Shown here: positions 1 through 6,195 of the stretch, piece by piece
How the letters are laid out: each line of letters opens with the position of its first letter
Position numbering within the stretch: position 1 is the first letter of the stretch
DNA from: Muribaculaceae bacterium
GTDB taxonomy: Bacteria > Bacteroidota > Bacteroidia > Bacteroidales > Muribaculaceae
Assembly (NCBI GenBank): GCA_024400895.1
Contig: JAKSMA010000127.1
Location: 1 to 7,086 of the forward strand
DNA length: 7,086 nt
Direction of reading: 5' to 3'
Notes under the pieces: model-generated
The model's database searches: none
What the model saw: the letters and a program-made list of their open reading frames with translations, nothing else
Told to the model about the DNA's origin: nothing
Program-made: the position numbers and the translations under genes

Positions 1-421
1 TGTGATTGCGATTGAAGACTATTCCGGAAAATGCGATTTGATGCTTTTCGGCAACAATTTTATCGAATAGAACAAATACGGTAAGACAGGACGTGCAATC
101 ATGGTCAAGGGTGTATTCAGAAAAAATCGTTACAACGACCGTGTCAGCTTCAACATCAATAGCATTTCGCAACTCAACGAATTGAAAGGAAAAATGCTCT
201 CAAGCCTTTCTATCAATTTACCGGAATACAGAATGAAGGATATGGCTCCGCTCAAATCCTTGCTGTCGGCATCAACAGAAAATCGTTGCGACCTCAATTT
301 CAAGATTATCACAAACGACGGAAAGCAATATATTGAAATGCGTTCACAATATAAAATTCCGGTTACAAAAAAGGTGCTTGAGATACTCTCCGAAATGGGT
401 GTTGAATTCTCTTTAAAATAA
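1..421 (+). CDS. dnaE: DNA polymerase III alpha subunit, C-terminal fragment (5' end outside window), interrupted by an in-frame amber codon
   Basis: This is the 3' end of the gene for the replicative polymerase catalytic subunit. Reading from base 2, the frame gives an OB-fold-like segment (IEDYSGKCDLMLFGNNFIE), then TAG at 68-70. The same frame then continues through NKYGKTGRAIMVKGVF and a domain ending at TAA 419-421. The pattern matches the DnaE C-terminus: an OB fold of the type E-DxSG-x(3)-LFG, followed by the small domain that in E. coli binds tau. From memory, E. coli DnaE has tyrosine (LDKYQQ) where the stop falls, so one base change from TAT or TAC would explain it. If the amber is real, the protein ends inside the OB fold, and the piece from ATG 101 (106 aa) would need its own initiation. 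Proximity to a thioredoxin gene fits, from memory, the usual Bacteroidales dnaE-trx neighbourhood. The family call is fairly sure; whether the gene is broken is open. Confidence 0.75.
68..70 (+). other. In-frame TAG codon within dnaE
   Basis: Codons on both sides are in the same frame and both sides look like DnaE, so this is a point nonsense change or base-call error rather than a frameshift. TAG is used as an ordinary stop elsewhere here: the aminotransferase ends in TAG at 5019-5017, and galK ends in TAA followed directly by TAG. General amber recoding is therefore unlikely. Confidence 0.85.
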
Positions 422-481
422 GGATGAACAAAGAAATAATTGTTTTTTACCTCAAACGAACAATTGTTTCATAATTTTCAA

Positions 482-489
482 TATCTTTG
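482..489 (+). promoter_or_regulatory. Putative Bacteroidota-type -7 promoter element for the thioredoxin gene
   Basis: TATCTTTG is a perfect match to the TAnnTTTG -7 box used by the primary sigma factor of Bacteroidota. It lies 24 bp before the ATG, leaving a short A/T-rich 5' leader. A TTG at 464-466 could be the -33 element, but the spacing of 15 bp is shorter than the usual 19-21 bp, so the upstream element is weak. The box lies between dnaE and trx and suggests that trx has its own promoter. Confidence 0.5.
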
Positions 490-513
490 TATTTAAAATA
501 AAAATTTTAGAAT

Positions 514-828
514 ATGGCTTACATTTTTAATGACGAAAACGCAAAGCAAGCGATTGAATCAGGAAAACCTGTAGTAATCGACTTCTGGGCAGAATGGTGT
601 GGTCCGTGCCGTCACATAGCCCCTTATGTAGAAGAACTGGCTGAAGAATTTGAAGGCCGAGTACTGATTGGAAAATACGATGTCGATGAAGGCGACGATC
701 TTCCTGTAGATTACAGCATACGTAGCATTCCAACACTTCTGTTTTTCAAAGATGGCGAATTAAAAAACCGTCATGTGGGGTCGGCAACGAAAGACGACCT
801 AAAGAAAAAAATTGAAGAATTGCTCTAA
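514..828 (+). CDS. trxA: Thioredoxin, single-domain, cytoplasmic
   Basis: The 104-residue protein is a disulfide reductant that cycles with thioredoxin reductase. The redox motif WCGPC is at residues 28-32, the buried acidic residue is D23 within VIDFWA, and the cis-proline loop SIPTL is at 71-75 with P73. Length is typical of free thioredoxins (about 105 aa). There is no signal peptide or lipobox, so it should act in the cytoplasm. The ATG at 514 is well placed: the first beta strand and helix follow at once, and a -7-like box lies 24 bp upstream. The gene sits 92 bp after dnaE and 150 bp before galK and probably forms its own unit. The segment VDEGDDLPVDYSIRSIP fits the thioredoxin pattern VDxxxxLaxxyxIxsiPT. 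trx paralogues exist in most Bacteroidota, so the symbol is used in the broad sense. Confidence 0.93.
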   Translation: MAYIFNDENAKQAIESGKPVVIDFWAEWCGPCRHIAPYVEELAEEFEGRVLIGKYDVDEGDDLPVDYSIRSIPTLLFFKDGELKNRHVGSATKDDLKKKIEELL

Positions 829-888
829 TTTTTCAAGAGAGAAATATTCATTTTGTGTCAATTGATATAACACTTTAGGCATACATTC

Positions 889-923
889 TTTTTTCTTTGA
901 ATTAATTAGTTCAACCGAAAAAA
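889..923. repeat. A/T-rich imperfect inverted repeat upstream of galK
   Basis: TTGAA at 897-901 pairs with TTCAA at 910-914 around an 8-base loop. After a small mismatch (T896 against C915-C916), C895 with the six T bases at 889-894 pairs with G917 and the A bases that follow. It lies in the 150-bp gap between trx and galK, where I see no convincing -33/-7 promoter pair; the nearest is TATATTCG at 930-937, one mismatch from TAnnTTTG. It could be an operator or a weak structure, or chance in A/T-rich DNA. Confidence 0.3.
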
Positions 924-978
924 AAATCGTATATTCGTATGTTGATTTATTTCTAATAACAAACAAATACTTTAAACA

Positions 979-2112
979 ATGAAAGAAAAACTTAAAGCGA
1001 TTTTTACTGATCGTTTTGCAAGCAATCCAGTTTTTTATGCATCAGCAGGTCGCATCAACCTGATTGGTGAACATACTGATTACAACGGAGGATTCGTATT
1101 CCCAGGTGCAATTGACAAATACATTATGGCGGCTGTTAATGTAAACGGCACCGACAAGGTGAGAGTTTTTTCAGCCGACATGGATCAATACACCGAATTT
1201 GGTCTTAAAGAAGAAGACAAGCCTGCAGAGCAATGGGCTTGCTATGTGTTTGGCGTATGCCGCGAAGTACTCAAACGCGGTTTTGAAGTAAAGGGTTTTG
1301 ATGCAGTATTTGCAGGCAATGTGCCTCTCGGTGCAGGTTTGTCATCTTCTGCTGCTCTTGAATCTTGCTTCGCATATGCACTCAACGATATGTTCAACGA
1401 AAACAAGATTGACAAATTCGAACTTGCAAAAATCGGTCAATCTACCGAACACAACTATTGCGGTGTAAACTGCGGTATCATGGACCAATTTGCATCTGTA
1501 TTCGGTAAAAAAGACTGCCTCATGCGTCTTGACTGCCGCTCACTCGAATTTGAATATTTCCCATTCAAGCCTGTAGGTTATAAGGTAGTTCTTGTTAACT
1601 CTCAAGTTAAGCACGAACTCGTTGATTCTCCTTACAACAAGCGCCGCGAATCTTGCGAACGTGTGGCTAAGACCCTCGGTGTTGACACTCTTCGCGATGC
1701 CGACATGGCAATGCTTGAAGCAGCCAAAACTCAAATCAACGATGAAGACTATATGCGCGCAGTATATGTAATCGGCGAAAAGCAACGCGTACTCGATGTT
1801 TGCGAAGCTCTTGAAAAGGGCGATTACGAAACTGTTGGCCAACGCATGTATGAAACTCACCACGGTCTTTCTAAGGACTACGAGGTGAGCTGCGAAGAAC
1901 TCGACTTCCTCAACGATTTGGCTAAAGAATGTGGCGTAACAGGTTCTCGCATCATGGGTGGCGGCTTCGGTGGCTGCACTATCAACCTCGTGAAGGACGA
2001 ACTTTATGACAAATTCGTAGAAACAGCTAAGACTGAATTCAACGAAAAATATGGCATCGAGCCTATCATTATCGATGTAGTGATTAGCGAAGGTGCACAC
2101 AAGGAAGAATAA
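979..2112 (+). CDS. galK: Galactokinase (GHMP kinase family)
   Basis: This enzyme phosphorylates alpha-D-galactose with ATP to galactose-1-phosphate, the first committed step of galactose use in the cytoplasm. The galactokinase signature GRINLIGEHTDYNGGF is at residues 24-39. The GHMP ATP-binding motif NVPLGAGLSSSAAL is at 114-127. The catalytic-base region CGIMDQFAS is at 165-173, with D169 as the likely base. The third GHMP motif MGGGFGGC is at 326-333. At 377 aa it has the usual bacterial GalK length and appears complete. The ATG at 979 is the only start that keeps the N-terminal helix (MKEKLKAIFTDRF) before the signature. The gene ends in tandem stops TAA-TAG. A nucleotidyltransferase gene follows after 47 bp with no visible terminator, so the two are probably co-transcribed. 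Galactose is the expected substrate; N-acetylgalactosamine kinase activity is a less likely alternative. Confidence 0.95.
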   Translation: MKEKLKAIFTDRFASNPVFYASAGRINLIGEHTDYNGGFVFPGAIDKYIMAAVNVNGTDKVRVFSADMDQYTEFGLKEEDKPAEQWACYVFGVCREVLKRGFEVKGFDAVFAGNVPLGAGLSSSAALESCFAYALNDMFNENKIDKFELAKIGQSTEHNYCGVNCGIMDQFASVFGKKDCLMRLDCRSLEFEYFPFKPVGYKVVLVNSQVKHELVDSPYNKRRESCERVAKTLGVDTLRDADMAMLEAAKTQINDEDYMRAVYVIGEKQRVLDVCEALEKGDYETVGQRMYETHHGLSKDYEVSCEELDFLNDLAKECGVTGSRIMGGGFGGCTINLVKDELYDKFVETAKTEFNEKYGIEPIIIDVVISEGAHKEE

Positions 2113-2159
2113 TAGACTTATCTATTAACAAATCAACTTTTTAAATACATCAAAACATT

Positions 2160-3068
2160 ATGTCAAAACCAACTTTATTTGTTCTCGCTGCCGGCATGGG
2201 AAGCCGTTATGGCGGTTTGAAACAACTTGACGGACTGGGCCCTCATGGCGAAACTATAATGGACTATTCCATCTACGACGCTATCCAGAGCGGTTTCGGT
2301 AAAGTAGTATTCGTTATCCGCAAAGACTTTGAGGAAGATTTCCGCACAAAGATTTTGTCGAAATACGAAAACCACATTCCTACCGAAGTTGTTTTCCAAT
2401 CTATCAACGATCTTCCAGAAGGTTTCACCTGTCCAGCAGAACGCACAAAACCATGGGGTACTAACCATGCTTTGATGATGGGCAAGAACGTTATCAACGA
2501 GCCTTTTGCAATCATCAACAGCGATGACTACTATGGCCGCAACAGCTTCGAAGTCATGGCAAAAGAACTGTCGGAACTTGAAGAAGGCTCTACTAAAAAA
2601 TATTCAATGGTAGGCTTCAAGGTAGGCAATACCATGAGCGAAAGCGGTACTGTTTCTCGTGGCGTTTGTGAAAAAGAAGGGGAATACCTCACTGGCGTTG
2701 TTGAACGCACAAGCATTGGCTACAATGCTGAACACAAGATTTCGTTTATTGACGAAAACGGAGTAGAACAAATCCTCGAACCAGAAACACCTGTTTCGAT
2801 GAACTTCTGGGGATTCACTCCCGACTACTTCAAATATAGCGAAGAATATTTTGTAAAGTTCCTCCAAGAACACATCAACACACCAAAGAGCGAATTCTTC
2901 ATCCCAACACTTATCAACGAGTTGGTTAAGAATGGCACCGCTTCAGTAAAGGTTCTCACTACTGAATCAAAATGGTTTGGTGTAACTTACAGTGAAGACC
3001 GTCAAGGTGTTGTCGACAAGTTCGCAGAACTTCACGCAACAGGCGTTTATCCTGAAAAGATGTTCTAA
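2160..3068 (+). CDS. Sugar-phosphate nucleotidyltransferase (NTP-transferase fold), probable UDP-sugar-forming
   Basis: The 302-residue protein belongs to the nucleotidyltransferase superfamily, which joins a sugar-1-phosphate to a nucleoside triphosphate with release of pyrophosphate. The N-terminal nucleotide-binding loop LAAGMGSRYGG is at residues 9-19, followed by the phosphate-contacting K21. GTNHAL at 100-105 matches the conserved G-T-x-x-A-L element, and the metal-binding acidic pair lies in NSDDYYG at 120-126. MNFWGF (214-219) and WFGVTYSED (272-280) are in the region that usually shapes the sugar pocket. There is no C-terminal left-handed beta-helix, so no acetyltransferase domain. 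The gene is 47 bp downstream of galK and ends 22 bp before a strong terminator, so it is the last gene of the unit. Context suggests galactose-1-phosphate or a related hexose-1-phosphate as substrate, but the sequence alone does not fix the sugar or the nucleotide. The fold assignment is firm; the substrate is inference. Confidence 0.85.
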   Translation: MSKPTLFVLAAGMGSRYGGLKQLDGLGPHGETIMDYSIYDAIQSGFGKVVFVIRKDFEEDFRTKILSKYENHIPTEVVFQSINDLPEGFTCPAERTKPWGTNHALMMGKNVINEPFAIINSDDYYGRNSFEVMAKELSELEEGSTKKYSMVGFKVGNTMSESGTVSRGVCEKEGEYLTGVVERTSIGYNAEHKISFIDENGVEQILEPETPVSMNFWGFTPDYFKYSEEYFVKFLQEHINTPKSEFFIPTLINELVKNGTASVKVLTTESKWFGVTYSEDRQGVVDKFAELHATGVYPEKMF

Positions 3069-3089
3069 CACAATTACGACATCATACAT

Positions 3090-3121
3090 AAAAAGAGCTA
3101 AGCGGTTGCTTAGCTCTTTTT
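3090..3121. terminator. Bidirectional intrinsic terminator between converging units
   Basis: A perfect 14-bp stem runs from 3090-3103 to 3108-3121, closed by the tetraloop GGTT. The inner nine pairs (GAGCTAAGC) are mixed and the outer five are A:T. A run of five A precedes and a run of T follows, so the RNA of either strand would have a hairpin followed by U residues. It lies 22 bp after the nucleotidyltransferase stop codon on the plus strand and 18 bp beyond the tyrA stop on the minus strand, so it should serve both operons. Confidence 0.93.
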
Positions 3122-3138
3122 GTTATTATGTTGACAAG

Positions 3139-3912
3139 TTATTTCAAATTGTTTCTTACTTCGTTTAGGTATTCTTTCATTGCCTCGCTATCCTTGTTTT
3201 CGATAATGGTTTGAAGGCGGTCAAGTTGTCCCTTTATCAAATCCAACTGATGTGGAGTGCGTGGGTTAAAGAGGATTTCTTGCAACAAATAATCATCCTC
3301 CGACATCAGTCCATGAGCAATGGCCATATGGCGTTTGAAAGTCGTACCAGGTGCATCTTGATGCTTCATCACACTGGCAAACACGAGGGTGCTGGCAAAA
3401 GGAATAGACAATGAGTAGGAGATTGTTTCATCATGCTCGTCGAAACTATACTCGCACACATGAAGGTGAAGTTCATTATACAAATCGCGGAAAAACACCT
3501 TTCCCAAATGGTCGCTCTCCGTAATGATTATGGCATTCTCATTACTTAAATTGCTGAGTGATGCGAAAGTTGGGCCAAACATCGGGTGCGTGCTCACAAA
3601 TGGATGACCACTTGATGCATAGAATTCCGGCAATCCAGTCTTTACTGATGCAATGTCTGAGATAATGCAATTAGCTGGCAAATAGGGGAGTACTTGATTG
3701 AAAGCCTCGATGGTGTATTTCACCGTGACTGCATTTATCATCATTTCGGGCTTAAACTCCTCGATTTCCTCCATCGTGGTAAATCGCAGGGCATTGAAAG
3801 TGAAACGCAATCTCTCTTTATCTGTATCGTAAATGGCCACTTCGTGATTCACACTGAGCACATCACAGAAGAAAGAGCCCATCTTACCTGCACCTAAAAT
3901 TAAAATCTTCAT
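3139..3912 (-). CDS. tyrA: Prephenate dehydrogenase
   Basis: This enzyme oxidatively decarboxylates prephenate to 4-hydroxyphenylpyruvate, the tyrosine precursor. The N-terminal Rossmann fold has GAGKMG at residues 7-12, and an acidic residue (D29) at the end of the second strand points to NAD+ rather than NADP+. SDIASVK (85-91) and STHPMFGP (107-114, with H109 as the likely catalytic histidine) are typical of the family. The helical C-terminal domain includes DETISYSLSIPFA (161-173). At 257 aa it is a compact form without a fused chorismate mutase or C-terminal ACT domain, so feedback by tyrosine through an ACT domain is not expected. It is the last gene of the aromatic operon. Its ATG follows the stop codon of the DAHP synthase-mutase gene after one base, which implies translational coupling. 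Arogenate as an alternative substrate cannot be excluded. Confidence 0.88.
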   Translation of the reverse strand: MKILILGAGKMGSFFCDVLSVNHEVAIYDTDKERLRFTFNALRFTTMEEIEEFKPEMMINAVTVKYTIEAFNQVLPYLPANCIISDIASVKTGLPEFYASSGHPFVSTHPMFGPTFASLSNLSNENAIIITESDHLGKVFFRDLYNELHLHVCEYSFDEHDETISYSLSIPFASTLVFASVMKHQDAPGTTFKRHMAIAHGLMSEDDYLLQEILFNPRTPHQLDLIKGQLDRLQTIIENKDSEAMKEYLNEVRNNLK

Positions 3913-3913
3913 A

Positions 3914-5008
3914 TTAAAGTATTTGCTTGTTGACTACATCAATTTGTTGACGGACAGACTCTTCGTGAATAGCCTGCATCACCAATTGCATAAACTCACC
4001 GCCAAGACCCATTTCTTCGGCCTGAGCCACGCGCGGATTCATAACATCGCTATAACGATTATTTTGCACCACTTGCATATTGTGCTCTTTCTTGTATTGA
4101 CCGATTTCGCGGCATACAGCCATACGCTTACTCAATACCTCGATTAGTTCATTGTCGCATTGGTCGATGTGCTGACGAAGCAATGTCAAGTTTTCTGTCG
4201 ATTGTTTGGTGTCTCGAAGTACAAGAGTGTTAATAATCAAATTAAGCGACTCTGGAGTTACTTGCTGTTTTGCATCACTTAATGCACAATCGGGATTGCA
4301 GTGTGCTTCAATAATCAAGCCATCAAAGCCCATATCAAGAGCTTGCTGAGACACCGGGCCAATCAACTCACGCTTGCCACCCATGTGCGAAGGGTCGCAA
4401 ATGATTGGCAAATTTGGAATGCGACGATGCAATTCAATTGGAATATGCCATTGTGGCTCGTTGCGGAACAGATGTTTGCCATATGTGCTAAAACCGCGAT
4501 GAATGGCACCCAATCGACGAATACCAGCATTGTAAAGACGGAGCAATGCACCAATCCACAACTCGATATCAGGGTTTACAGGATTCTTAACCAGCACAGT
4601 TGCCTCTTCATGTCCTTTCAGTGCATCAGCAATTTCCTGCATAGCAAATGGATTTGCACTCGTGCGTGCTCCAATCCAAAGAATATCGATACCAGCATCC
4701 AAAGCAGCAGTGACATGCTCACGGTTAGCCACTTCTATTGCAGTGTACATACCCGTTTCTTTCTTCACTTGGTGCATCCAAAGAAGTCCACGCATACCGA
4801 TACCTTCAAAACCTCCAGGTTTTGTTCTTGGTTTCCAAATACCGGCACGGAATATTTTAATACCACTCTTCGCTAAGCCTTTTGCAGTATCCATCACTTG
4901 TTCTTCACTTTCCGCACTACACGGTCCAGCTATCACAAGAGGCTTATTTGAATCAATACCTTCAAAGGTAATGGGCTTTAAGTCGGTGAATAATTGTTTT
5001 TCTGACAT
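3914..5008 (-). CDS. aroF: Bifunctional DAHP synthase (type I-beta) / chorismate mutase (AroQ type, C-terminal)
   Basis: The N-terminal domain (about residues 1-265) condenses phosphoenolpyruvate and erythrose-4-phosphate to DAHP, opening the shikimate pathway. The C-terminal domain (about 272-364) rearranges chorismate to prephenate. Synthase motifs are AGPCSAES (27-34, with metal-binding C30), KPRTKP (59-64), WIGARTSANPF (111-121), KNP (141-143), HRG (170-172), DPSHMGGKRE (205-214) and EAHCNPD (234-240). There is no N-terminal ferredoxin-like regulatory domain. The mutase part has the AroQ layout: LLRQHID with R278, LSKRMAVCREIGQYK with R295 and K306/K307, and HEESVRQQ near residue 354. The order synthase-then-mutase is the reverse of the Bacillus AroA fusion and is known from Prevotella and Porphyromonas, where the mutase domain also passes on inhibition by prephenate. 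Eight bases separate it from the aminotransferase stop. The symbol varies between annotations (aroF, aroG, aroA). Confidence 0.94.
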   Translation of the reverse strand: MSEKQLFTDLKPITFEGIDSNKPLVIAGPCSAESEEQVMDTAKGLAKSGIKIFRAGIWKPRTKPGGFEGIGMRGLLWMHQVKKETGMYTAIEVANREHVTAALDAGIDILWIGARTSANPFAMQEIADALKGHEEATVLVKNPVNPDIELWIGALLRLYNAGIRRLGAIHRGFSTYGKHLFRNEPQWHIPIELHRRIPNLPIICDPSHMGGKRELIGPVSQQALDMGFDGLIIEAHCNPDCALSDAKQQVTPESLNLIINTLVLRDTKQSTENLTLLRQHIDQCDNELIEVLSKRMAVCREIGQYKKEHNMQVVQNNRYSDVMNPRVAQAEEMGLGGEFMQLVMQAIHEESVRQQIDVVNKQIL

Positions 5009-5016
5009 AAGTATAT

Positions 5017-6195
5017 CTATTTTATTTGTAATTTTTCTATTCTATGTAAAGCTTCATTCAGTTTTTCTTGCGTTGCACATAACGACAAGCGTACATATCT
5101 ATTGCCATTACTGCCGAAAATGAAACCTGGCACAATGAATACACGAGCTTCATAAAGCACCTTGTCAGCCAATTCTGCAGCATCTTTGCAAGAATCGGGA
5201 ATTCTGCCCCAAAGGAAGAGACCACGCTGAACTGGGTCGAAATGGCAACCTAAAGCATCCATTATTTTTTCTGCAATCTTGCGGCGTTCGCGATATTCCT
5301 TGTTCACTTCCTCATACCAGCTGTCATCGGCCTGAAGTGCTTTAATTGCAGCCATCATCATCGGTTTAAACTGGCCGGAATCAATATTCGATTTCACCTT
5401 GAGAATCCAATTGATAAACTGAGCGTTGCTTGCCACCATACCCATACGCCAACCAGGCATATTATGCGACTTGCTCAGCGAATTCATTTCAATTGCGACG
5501 TCTTTTGCACCAGGAATCGACAAGATGCTCAATTGCTGCTCGTGAAGCACGAAACTGTAAGGATTGTCATTCACAATCACAATTCCATGCTTGCGGCCAA
5601 AATCCACAAGTTTCTCAAAGAGATGAGTTGAAGCAGGTTTACCTGTAGGCATATGAGGATAGTTAACCCACATAAGTTTGATTTTCGACAAAGGAAGTTT
5701 TTCCAATGCCTCAAAATCAGGTTCCCAACTACCTTCTTCGGTTAAGTCGTATGTAAAAATCTCTGCTTCAGCCAATTTGCTAATAGAAGTGTAGGTAGGG
5801 TATCCAGGGTTAGGAATCAGCACACCATCACCAGGATTGACAAATGCCAATGTTGTATGCAAAATGCCTTCTTTCGAGCCAATAAGAGGCTGAATTTCGG
5901 TAGATGGCTCCAATTCCACGTTAAAATGCTTCGCATACCAAGCTGCATACGCTTCTCTAAGAGCAGGAAGCCCCACATAAGGTTGGTATCCATGGGCTGC
6001 AGGCAATGATGCTTCATCACAAAGAGTCCTTACCACATCGGGGTGGGGGGGACGGTCAGGGCCACCGACTCCCAACGAAACAATATCTGCACCTTCTGCA
6101 TTAAGTTTCGCAATTTCTTTCAGTTTTGTAGAGAAATAATATTCCTTTACTTCTTGAACTCTATTTGCAGGTTGTATATTAATCGAATTGTTCAT
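5017..6195 (-). CDS. PLP-dependent class I/II aminotransferase, probably aromatic amino acid aminotransferase
   Basis: A fold-type I aminotransferase likely to convert phenylpyruvate and 4-hydroxyphenylpyruvate to Phe and Tyr, judged from its operon. Numbered from the longer start at 6219 (400 aa), the PLP lysine is K250 in SLSKSHNMPGWRMG, the conserved NYPxxPTG motif is NYPHMPTG (186-193), D218 in NDNPY should contact the pyridine nitrogen, and R377 in YVRLSL should bind the substrate carboxylate. I favour the internal ATG at 6195 (392 aa): it begins MNNSINIQPANRVQEV, close to family N-termini as I remember them, and overlaps pheA by only 17 bp. The ATG at 6219 would overlap by 41 bp. The stop is TAG at 5019-5017. 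A seven-C run encodes part of DRPPHP near residue 55 and is in frame. Aspartate, LL-diaminopimelate or prephenate aminotransferase activity is possible; sequence alone does not decide. Confidence 0.88.
   Translation of the reverse strand: MNNSINIQPANRVQEVKEYYFSTKLKEIAKLNAEGADIVSLGVGGPDRPPHPDVVRTLCDEASLPAAHGYQPYVGLPALREAYAAWYAKHFNVELEPSTEIQPLIGSKEGILHTTLAFVNPGDGVLIPNPGYPTYTSISKLAEAEIFTYDLTEEGSWEPDFEALEKLPLSKIKLMWVNYPHMPTGKPASTHLFEKLVDFGRKHGIVIVNDNPYSFVLHEQQLSILSIPGAKDVAIEMNSLSKSHNMPGWRMGMVASNAQFINWILKVKSNIDSGQFKPMMMAAIKALQADDSWYEEVNKEYRERRKIAEKIMDALGCHFDPVQRGLFLWGRIPDSCKDAAELADKVLYEARVFIVPGFIFGSNGNRYVRLSLCATQEKLNEALHRIEKLQIK

Noticed and set aside
68..70. General reassignment of TAG to an amino acid in this organism
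   Set aside because: The aminotransferase ends naturally with TAG, the other genes end with TAA, and no other conserved gene here has an internal TAG. A single interruption does not support an altered code.
439..465. Possible terminator after dnaE (AATTGTT paired with AACAATT)
   Set aside because: The 7-bp stem is almost all A/T with a 13-base loop and no T run after it, too weak to call an intrinsic terminator.
1540..2100. A 186-codon minus-strand reading frame inside galK
   Set aside because: It is antisense to clear galactokinase coding sequence, and its Phe/Ala/Val-rich composition mirrors the sense codons. No family is recognised.
4301..5123. Long plus-strand reading frames opposite the DAHP synthase-mutase gene (191 and 153 codons)
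   Set aside because: They lie antisense to a gene with unmistakable motifs, have no recognisable domains, are rich in Cys/His/Ser as expected of antisense translation, and have no promoter-like sequence.
6040..6056. G-rich run (C7 in the coding sense) inside the aminotransferase gene, considered as a phase-variation tract
   Set aside because: The reading frame through it encodes a conserved-looking DRPPHP segment and stays open. Seven bases is short for a slippage switch, and a metabolic enzyme is an unlikely target.
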